A stretch of DNA of 11,045 bases from Dehalococcoidia bacterium UBA6627 (GTDB lineage Bacteria > Chloroflexota > Dehalococcoidia > UBA2979), in assembly GCA_002455955.1 (NCBI GenBank), contig DKLZ01000074.1, forward strand, positions 1 to 11,045, written 5' to 3'. Position numbers and translations under genes: made by a program. This document shows positions 6,331 to 11,045 of this stretch, piece after piece; positions within the stretch are counted from its first letter, which is position 1; the number at the start of each line of letters is the position of its first letter. The notes below the pieces were generated by a model. The model saw only the letters and a program-made list of their open reading frames with translations, made no database searches and was not told where the DNA came from.

Positions 6331-7635
6331 GTGAAATACCACCTCACAACACTCGGCTGCGCTAAGAACACCGTAGATTCAATGCGGCTGGAACAGGCGC
6401 TGCGATCTGGACGTCATCTATCAACTGCAGATCCTACTGAGGCCGAACTCTTGATCGTCAACACATGCGGATTCATTGACGCTTCAAAGGATGAGTCAAT
6501 CTCAGTAATCCGCGATCTCGACTCAAGCCGCCGTAAAGGCCAACAGCTCTACGTGGTCGGATGCCTTACTGAAATCGCCGAGGCAGAAGTGCGTGCAACG
6601 ATCCCAAACGTCGATGCAACGTTTGGAGCAGAGCAATGGGATGCAGTGGCTGCATCTGTTGGTCCAGCAAGTGCAAACTTTGACATACCACAGCCTGAGT
6701 TCACGAATATCAAACAGCCGAGCGCTTATCTCAAGATCTCCGACGGTTGTGACCGCCCATGCACATTCTGCATCATTCCTACAATTAAAGGCGCAATGCA
6801 TTCCGATACCGTAAGTCGTTTGATTGCTGAAGCGAAAGCTCATGCCCGGGACGGAACGCGTGAACTTGTTCTCGTAGCCCAAGACTCAACCGCATACGGT
6901 GAAGATCAAGGAGATCGTGAGGGGCTAGCAACTCTACTTGAGCAACTTTCCGAAGCTGTCCCCGACTTGCCGTGGATTCGTTTGATGTACGCTTATCCAG
7001 GTCGTGTGACTCGTCTACTGGCTGAAACCATGGCACGTCTGCCTAATGTCGTGCCGTATCTAGACATGCCTTTGCAGCATGCATCGCCAAGCGTTTTACG
7101 TCGCATGAAACGACCGACTGTCAACAAGTCTCGTGAAAGTATCAATCACATCCGCAAAGCGATTCCGGATGTGGTCCTACGCTCGACATTTATTGTTGGC
7201 TTTCCTGGCGAAACTGATTCTGAATTCGAGGAATTACTGACCTTTATCGAGGAACAGCGGTTCGATCATATTGGAGCTTTCACATATTCAGCGCAAAAGG
7301 GGACCCCCGCCGCCACACTACTAGAGCAAGTACCTGAAGCTGTGAAAATCGAACGTTACGGCCGCTTGATGGAACTCGCCCAATCGATCTCTCATGACCA
7401 GAACCGTGAAATGATCGGCCAAGAGATGAAGGTTTTAGTGGAATCAGCTGAACCAACAACGTCGGCTGATGGCTCACCAGTCGTTATTGGGAGAACATAC
7501 CGCGATGCACCCGAAGTCGACGGTCTAGCCTTCGTCAAAGGCGAATTCAAACCTGGTTCGATGGTTGACGTACGTGTTGAAGGTGCACTGCCTTACGATT
7601 TACTGTGCTCACCGTTGGATTTTCACAAACCCTGA
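6331..7635 (+). CDS. rimO: Ribosomal protein S12 methylthiotransferase RimO
   Basis: Radical-SAM enzyme that adds a methylthio group to a conserved aspartate of ribosomal protein S12, using two 4Fe-4S clusters. The 434-residue length is normal. The N-terminal MTTase domain has its three cluster cysteines at 10, 46 and 78 (LTTLGCAKN, VNTCGFI, VVGCLT). The radical-SAM motif is CDRPCTFCIIP at 140-150 (Cys140, 144, 147). WIRLMYAYP and YLDMPLQHASPSVLRRMKRP follow, both typical of RimO rather than MiaB. A TRAM domain fills about 365-428. The start is GTG at 6331, chosen because the family begins just before xxTLGCAKN. Its AGGA lies only 2 nt upstream, so initiation may be weak. It is the last gene of the rightward group and converges on the DUF503 gene. 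Confidence 0.97.
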   Translation: MKYHLTTLGCAKNTVDSMRLEQALRSGRHLSTADPTEAELLIVNTCGFIDASKDESISVIRDLDSSRRKGQQLYVVGCLTEIAEAEVRATIPNVDATFGAEQWDAVAASVGPASANFDIPQPEFTNIKQPSAYLKISDGCDRPCTFCIIPTIKGAMHSDTVSRLIAEAKAHARDGTRELVLVAQDSTAYGEDQGDREGLATLLEQLSEAVPDLPWIRLMYAYPGRVTRLLAETMARLPNVVPYLDMPLQHASPSVLRRMKRPTVNKSRESINHIRKAIPDVVLRSTFIVGFPGETDSEFEELLTFIEEQRFDHIGAFTYSAQKGTPAATLLEQVPEAVKIERYGRLMELAQSISHDQNREMIGQEMKVLVESAEPTTSADGSPVVIGRTYRDAPEVDGLAFVKGEFKPGSMVDVRVEGALPYDLLCSPLDFHKP

Positions 7636-7637
7636 CC

Positions 7638-7658
7638 TGAGTGTTGAGTGTTGAGTGT
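7638..7658. repeat. Three tandem copies of TGAGTGT
   Basis: Three perfect head-to-tail copies of the 7-bp unit TGAGTGT begin 2 nt after the rimO stop codon. A T-rich stretch (TTTTGTTTTCCATATTTTCC) follows. No hairpin is visible before the T run, so this is not an obvious intrinsic terminator. Replication slippage would explain it. Confidence 0.8.
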
Positions 7659-7723
7659 TTTGTTTTCCATATTTTCCGTGTCGCGATCACTGCATCTTGG
7701 ATTTCTAGAAAAGCCACCATCGA

Positions 7724-8023
7724 TCAGCGAGCAACGACTTGTTCGTCACGAAAGAGATCAATGATTTCAGCCCTGCCAATCAAAGTACTTTCTGCAAAAT
7801 GAAATGCCTGTTGAGCGACTTGCCGTGCCGTTGAAGCAGATCCTGAAACAACGGCGAACCCAACTCGAGCCAACTGTTGATTTTCTTGAAATTCTACTTC
7901 TGCCGCAGTTACGTTAAAACGCTGCTGAAGGCGTTGAACAAGGGACCGAACAACCGATCGTTTGTTCTTGATTGAACGCGCTTGCGGAATTCGCAGCGTC
8001 ATCACCACACTGATTACTATCAT
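7724..8023 (-). CDS. DUF503 / YlxP-family protein
   Basis: A 99-residue soluble protein of the DUF503 family, the size of B. subtilis YlxP. The family pattern is clear: a first strand (MIVISVVMTLRIPQA), then RSIKNKRSVVRSLVQRLQQRFNVTAAEV, then a strand around RVGFAVVSG and a C-terminal helix. The biochemical function is unknown. In many bacteria the gene lies with infB and rbfA, which suggests a link to ribosome maturation; here it does not. The start codon lies 4 nt after the scpB stop, so the two are almost surely one transcript and may be translationally coupled. No strong separate ribosome-binding site is seen. Confidence 0.88.
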   Translation of the reverse strand: MIVISVVMTLRIPQARSIKNKRSVVRSLVQRLQQRFNVTAAEVEFQENQQLARVGFAVVSGSASTARQVAQQAFHFAESTLIGRAEIIDLFRDEQVVAR

Positions 8024-8027
8024 TCGA

Positions 8028-8945
8028 CTACTCGATAGCAGCGCCTTCTGGTGGTTCGAATGATGTGCCGAATGCAGAATTCGCCGCGCGGCTCAGATCC
8101 TCGAGACTCCCACTTATCACAATTTCTGAACTGATGTCAGAGGAACTTACCTCAATATCGTCCGCGACAACCTTCTCGGGTATGGCACCTTCTTCACTGC
8201 CAGTGACACCGAGCGCTAGCTGCGGACCTTGTGTTTCGGTCGTCAGTGCAATGTCGTCCGGTAGCGGCGGAAGCTCATCAGCGCGCTCCAACCCAAAATG
8301 TTCCAGAAAGCGCTGGGTCGTAGAGAATAGGAGTGGTCGCCCTGGCCCTGGCGCTCGACCAACGCCCTCGATTAATCCACGTCTACGAAGCGTTGAGATC
8401 GCGCCATCGCTGTTTACACCTCGAATCCGATCTATCACGTGTCGAGTAACCGGTTGACGGTATGCGACGATCGCGAGCGTCTCGAGAGCGGCATCCGACA
8501 AGTGGCGATTTGCCTCTAAGCCAAGAAAATGCTCGACCGCTGAAGCGACCTCTGGCGCCGTTACGAGTTGCGCACCATCGGGTCCTTGCTGAAGGCGCAA
8601 TCCACTTGTTCCTCTGTGAAGTTTCTGCGCTAGATCATCAAGTCCATTCCTCACCTGAGATGGCGTTAGATCAAGAGCCCGCCCAAGGGTTGACGTCGAA
8701 GTTGGTTCGCCTGCAACAAACAGAAGAGCTTCTAGTAATTGCATACGGGACTCGGGCTCAGAAGTGGTCCTGGTACCGGCGTCTGCGAAATCTCGATCGA
8801 CGCCTTCTGCACTATCATCCATCAATTCTCTGGCTGGAGAAGTGGTCGGTTCCGGCAAAGCTTTCTCCGATCGGTTCTCTTCGAATGCCACATGTGCATT
8901 TTCCGCGGGAGGGTCAGCGATACGGCGCGCTCGTTCATTGGTCAT
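8028..8945 (-). CDS. scpB: Segregation and condensation protein B (ScpB)
   Basis: Partner of SMC and the kleisin ScpA in the bacterial condensin complex that organises and separates chromosomes. The core starts near residue 68 (MQLLEALLFVAGEP) and has the two winged-helix domains. The second includes LSDAALETLAIVAYRQPVTR, then IRGVNSDGAISTLRRRGLIEGVGRAPGPGRPLLF and the end FLEHFGL. At 305 residues it is longer than the usual 180-220. A polar, probably disordered arm of about 67 residues precedes the core, and an acidic tail of about 75 follows. The ATG at 8945 has AGGA 7 nt upstream, which supports the long form; a start at residue 68 cannot be excluded. scpA, normally just upstream, is absent: the 5' side is a gene-free region with hairpins. 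Confidence 0.93.
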   Translation of the reverse strand: MTNERARRIADPPAENAHVAFEENRSEKALPEPTTSPARELMDDSAEGVDRDFADAGTRTTSEPESRMQLLEALLFVAGEPTSTSTLGRALDLTPSQVRNGLDDLAQKLHRGTSGLRLQQGPDGAQLVTAPEVASAVEHFLGLEANRHLSDAALETLAIVAYRQPVTRHVIDRIRGVNSDGAISTLRRRGLIEGVGRAPGPGRPLLFSTTQRFLEHFGLERADELPPLPDDIALTTETQGPQLALGVTGSEEGAIPEKVVADDIEVSSSDISSEIVISGSLEDLSRAANSAFGTSFEPPEGAAIE

Positions 8946-8957
8946 TCACTTATCCTG

Positions 8958-8995
8958 ATCGAAGTTGAAGTTCATCAAAGTAGACTTCGATGAAC
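8958..8995 (-). promoter_or_regulatory. Overlapping inverted repeats in the scpB leader
   Basis: In the leftward RNA, GUUCAUCGAAG pairs with CUUUGAUGAAC across a 4-nt loop (11 pairs, one G-U; 8970-8995). An alternative pairing uses the same bases: AUCGAAGU (8984-8991) with ACUUCGAU (8958-8965), which would end 1 nt before the AGGA of scpB. The two folds exclude each other. The first hairpin is better in RNA of this strand than of the other, where the G-U becomes an A-C mismatch. It may equally be a DNA operator. Confidence 0.35.
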
Positions 8996-9088
8996 AGTGC
9001 CGATGATAAGCCCACTACTAAATGATCGTGAAGCACTCGCTCCAATGCATCTTCAATAACCTTCGCCTCAATGTTCGATCGGCATAGT

Positions 9089-9097
9089 TGCTATAGA
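9089..9097 (+). promoter_or_regulatory. Weak extended -10-like element
   Basis: TGCTATAGA has the TGn plus TATAxx form of an extended -10 element. No good -35 is seen 16-18 bp upstream. A transcript from here would start near 9104, run about 190 nt and meet the terminator at 9261-9296. CTATAG is its own complement, so the site could also serve the other strand. Confidence 0.25.
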
Positions 9098-9260
9098 TTT
9101 TTACGAAACGTTCACACCTCATCTATGAAAACTTTCGGTCACTCCTCCAAAACAACATTCACATTACAAATTGTTAGCCAACTCGAGCAATTAGTTGACG
9201 TGGTCGATCAATGCGATCTACTGTCCCTCTATGGATCACCTTGTATGGAGAACCTCAAAT

Positions 9261-9296
9261 AACGGCGCCGTGGTTTCACACGGCGCCGTTTTCTTT
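9261..9296 (+). terminator. Strong intrinsic terminator
   Basis: AACGGCGCCGTG (9261-9272) pairs perfectly with CACGGCGCCGTT (9279-9290) around a 6-nt loop GTTTCA, followed by TTCTTT. Twelve pairs, mostly G-C, plus a T tract make this the clearest terminator in the window. No recognisable gene precedes it on the same strand, and it lies 50 nt before the SWIM gene. Leftward the tail is TTATTT after the stem, so weaker termination in that direction is possible. Confidence 0.88.
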
Positions 9297-9330
9297 AACA
9301 AGGCTCTAATGCAAGTACCAGCCCACTGGC

Positions 9331-9336
9331 AGGAGG
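9331..9336 (+). promoter_or_regulatory. Ribosome-binding site of the SWIM gene
   Basis: AGGAGG lies 4 nt before the ATG at 9341. It is the strongest ribosome-binding sequence in the window and fixes the start of this small gene. Confidence 0.8.
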
Positions 9337-9340
9337 CACG

Positions 9341-9586
9341 ATGTACTCAGGCATGATTGGAAAGATCGACAAGGCTCACCGCTATGCTGCGGAACGCGAC
9401 CGGTTCCAGTTTGAAGATTTGCGTGTAACGATTCACGGTAACAACGATGACCATGCGGTCACACTCCATGCGGGTAACTGGCAGTGTGAGTGTGATTTTT
9501 TCCAACATGAAGGCGCGTGTGCGCATACGATGGCGCTCGAGGTGCTCCTCGACGGAATGGTTCAGTCGCTACCCATGGCTGGATAA
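9341..9586 (+). CDS. Small stand-alone SWIM zinc-finger protein
   Basis: An 81-residue protein that is little more than a SWIM zinc finger. Residues 49-62 hold the motif CECDFFQHEGACAH, which is CxC-x8-CxH and should bind one zinc through Cys49, Cys51, Cys60 and His62. The preceding part (FQFEDLRVTIHGNNDDHAVTLHAGNWQCEC) reads as beta strands, as in other SWIM domains, and a short helix follows the motif. SWIM domains bind DNA or proteins, usually as parts of larger ATPases, transposases or recombination factors. No such partner domain is fused here. The gene stands alone, between a terminator and the convergent fabF gene 46 nt beyond. The function is unknown. Confidence 0.82.
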   Translation: MYSGMIGKIDKAHRYAAERDRFQFEDLRVTIHGNNDDHAVTLHAGNWQCECDFFQHEGACAHTMALEVLLDGMVQSLPMAG

Positions 9587-9632
9587 TCGCGACTTCTGTA
9601 CTGCTATTTGCCTTAAGTAAAGAAACCAACTC

Positions 9633-10889
9633 CTATGGTTGAAACCTCTGGAGTATCAGCACTGCGTTTTGACCACCGAAACCAAATGAATTGTTCATTA
9701 CCGTTTGAATATTCGCGGAACGACTTTTTATCGGAACGTAATCTAGATCGCATCCTTCACCTGGATTATCCAGATTGAGGGTGGGCGGGATTTGCCGATT
9801 GAGGATCGTCTGCACGGCTGCAACAGTTTCGACTCCACCTGAACCACCCAACAGGTGACCGGTCTGTGACTTTAGGGCAGTCACTGGTATTCGATAGGCT
9901 CGCTCACCAAATACAGCTTTTATCGCTCTGGTCTCAGCAATATCGCCTGTTTCTGTTGCGGTAGCATGCGCTGAAATATAATCAATCTCCGCCGAGTCGA
10001 TCGACGCATCGCTAATCGCAGTCCGCATGGCACGAGCTGCACCTGCCCCGTCTTCCGATGGTGCAACGAGATAGGACGCATCTGCAGTGGCCCCATAGCC
10101 AATCACTTCGACAAGCGGTCTCGCGTTGCGTGAATATGCGTGCTCAAGTGTCTCTAGTAGGACCATGCCCGCACCTTCAGCAGGCACAAAACCGTCTCTA
10201 TCCCGATCGAAAGGTCGTGATGCCCGACCTGGATCTTCATTGAACGAAGTGCTCAGTGCTCGCATTGCTGCGAATCCAGCCAGCCCCAGCTCACAAATAC
10301 CAGCTTCGGTACCTCCAGCAAGCATTAGATCGGCCGCGCCTCGACGAATCACCTCTACGGCTTCACCGATCGCTTGGGTGCCGGACGCACAGGCGGTTAC
10401 AACGGTGTTCGTGAAACCATTCAATCCCAGCTGAATTGTGACATTGGCAGCAGCCATATTTGGAAGCCATTTCGCAACATAAAGCGGATCAAGTTTCATA
10501 CCGCCGCGACTAAGCATGGTTCTGTTTGCGAATTCAACATTCGGATACCCGCCACCTCCGTTTCCAATAACAACGCCTGCCCTTTCTCGATTGATCGTCT
10601 TGAGGTCAAGTTTCGCGTGCTCGACAGCCTGTTGCGCTGTCGCCACTGCAAATTGTGAAAATCTCGCCATCCGCCGAGCAGAACGATGATCCATATACGC
10701 CATAGGATCGAAGTCAAGTACTTCGCCCGCTACCTGACATGGATATCCGCTGGCATCTAGTTCATAGAATGGTCGAATGCCGGACTGACCTGCAATCGCT
10801 GCAGCCCAAAACGAGTCCACGGTGTTGCCTATCGGCGTGAGCGCACCGAGTCCGGTAATTACAACGCGTCGACGTTTATTCGACGTGAT
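9633..10889 (-). CDS. fabF: Beta-ketoacyl-ACP synthase II
   Basis: Condensing enzyme of type II fatty acid synthesis that extends acyl-ACP with malonyl-ACP in the cytoplasm. From ATC at 10889 the product is 418 residues, matching the family's 410-420. The first strand (RRRVVITGLGALTPIGNT, 6-23) comes before any conventional start. The catalytic Cys is at about 167 (VVTACASGTQ), the first His at about 308 (SAHATATETGD), Lys at about 340 and the second His at about 345 (ALKSQTGHLLGGSGG). NSFGFGGQNA is near the end. Family members usually read AHGTST where this has AHATAT, a mild change. No ATG, GTG or TTG lies between the in-frame TGA at 10902-10904 and the first strand. The first conventional start, GTG at 10820, would remove that strand. 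GGAG lies 4 nt before the ATC. The gene follows the probable folC end by 33 nt. Confidence 0.9.
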   Translation of the reverse strand: MTSNKRRRVVITGLGALTPIGNTVDSFWAAAIAGQSGIRPFYELDASGYPCQVAGEVLDFDPMAYMDHRSARRMARFSQFAVATAQQAVEHAKLDLKTINRERAGVVIGNGGGGYPNVEFANRTMLSRGGMKLDPLYVAKWLPNMAAANVTIQLGLNGFTNTVVTACASGTQAIGEAVEVIRRGAADLMLAGGTEAGICELGLAGFAAMRALSTSFNEDPGRASRPFDRDRDGFVPAEGAGMVLLETLEHAYSRNARPLVEVIGYGATADASYLVAPSEDGAGAARAMRTAISDASIDSAEIDYISAHATATETGDIAETRAIKAVFGERAYRIPVTALKSQTGHLLGGSGGVETVAAVQTILNRQIPPTLNLDNPGEGCDLDYVPIKSRSANIQTVMNNSFGFGGQNAVLILQRFQP

Positions 10890-10922
10890 ATCTCTCCATC
10901 TTCAAGCCTCAACAGTACGATC

Positions 10923-11045
10923 CTACCGCAATCCTAAAGCCCTATCGCCAGTCACAAAAAGTTTGACCTCTCGAGCTTCAGCAACAGTTCTCATGCTTCC
11001 TGTAATCACCACTACACCCTTTTCGCCTGCCATTAATGTGGCTCG
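10923..11045 (-). CDS. folC: Probable C-terminus of FolC (folylpolyglutamate/dihydrofolate synthase), 5' end beyond window
   Basis: Forty residues and a TAG stop (10923-10925) of a gene entering from the right edge. The segment GEKGVVVITGSMRTVAEARE resembles the last strand-turn-helix of FolC, where VVVTGSLYLVGEVR is typical. FolC joins glutamate to dihydropteroate or to folates. Only this tail is visible, so the call rests on one motif. It could be another Mur-ligase relative. After the motif the protein ends VKLFVTGDRALGLR, slightly longer than common. fabF begins 33 nt downstream, so the two are probably cotranscribed. Confidence 0.5.
   Translation of the reverse strand, partial: RATLMAGEKGVVVITGSMRTVAEAREVKLFVTGDRALGLR

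Larger units (their letters stand above)
8946..9340. other. Gene-poor 395-nt region between scpB and the SWIM gene
   Basis: No convincing protein gene lies here. From left to right it holds the scpB leader with overlapping inverted repeats (8958-8995), a promoter-like TGCTATAGA (9089-9097, rightward), a 45-codon open frame (9125-9262) without a ribosome-binding site, a strong terminator (9261-9296) and the SWIM gene's ribosome-binding site (9331-9336). The 45-codon frame stops inside the terminator stem, which is how small genes often end. Its sequence is not recognisable and it may be a by-product of a non-coding transcript. Confidence 0.6.

Noticed and set aside
8065..8968. Long rightward open frames opposite scpB (8065-8457 and 8462-8968)
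   Set aside because: They are shadows of scpB: low-complexity Ser/Arg translation, no ribosome-binding site, no domain.
8950..9072. Open frame of about 40 codons ending at TAA next to the scpB start, possible ScpA tail
   Set aside because: The stop spacing looks like an operon, but the sequence (ending VYFDELQLRSG) has no clear ScpA C-terminal pattern, no start with a ribosome-binding site, and a TAG just upstream. It also overlaps the hairpins.
9233..9241. GGATCACCT, identical to part of the 16S rRNA 3' end
   Set aside because: The match is nine bases only; the following CCTTTCT anti-Shine-Dalgarno part and any upstream 16S helix are missing. Chance is the simplest explanation.
1..11045. 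tRNA or rRNA genes, insertion sequences, CRISPR repeats, phage or defence genes
   Set aside because: No cloverleaf, no long direct or inverted repeats, no transposase, integrase or nuclease sequence was seen on either strand.

Overview
The window looks like an ordinary stretch of bacterial chromosome. It is compact, has moderate G+C, and carries housekeeping genes with no mobile element, CRISPR array, tRNA or rRNA. The mix of genes suggests a Chloroflexota-like lineage: an IleRS of the type-2 form with a GIHH signature, a zinc-ribbon protein with a CxxC-x17-CxxC module, a RodZ-like HTH protein ending in PASTA, a stand-alone SWIM protein and a DUF503 protein. That placement is inference from gene content and protein style. 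It has not been tested against a tree.

Layout. Positions 1-5116 read leftward: a murJ lipid II flippase gene, then a small double zinc-ribbon protein gene, then ileS, which runs off the left edge after 819 sense codons. Positions 5177-7635 read rightward: rpsT (ribosomal protein S20), an HTH-transmembrane-PASTA protein preceded by a 13-codon upstream ORF, and rimO (S12 methylthiotransferase). murJ and rpsT diverge from a 60-bp spacer. Positions 7724-8945 read leftward: scpB followed 4 nt later by a DUF503/YlxP-family gene. Positions 8946-9340 are the only long gene-free stretch. They hold hairpins in the scpB leader and a strong rightward intrinsic terminator just before a small SWIM zinc-finger gene (9341-9586, rightward). 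Positions 9633-11045 read leftward: the end of a probable folC gene, then fabF.

The genes serve translation (ileS, rpsT, rimO, perhaps DUF503), envelope synthesis (murJ, the RodZ-like protein, fabF), chromosome segregation (scpB) and probably folate metabolism (folC end).

The most interesting signals are regulatory or in start codons. (1) Upstream of ileS sits a nine-codon ORF with a good ribosome-binding site and tandem Ile codons, followed directly by a terminator-like hairpin. This is the layout of ribosome-mediated attenuation. (2) IleRS carries GIHH in place of HxGH, the swapped signature linked to extreme mupirocin resistance. (3) fabF has no ATG, GTG or TTG before its conserved first strand; the only well-placed start candidate is ATC. 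(4) The HTH-PASTA gene lacks its own ribosome-binding site and starts inside the stop codon of a short upstream ORF (ATGA overlap). (5) A strong terminator 50 nt before the SWIM gene marks either an orphan short transcript or a leader that ends transcription early.
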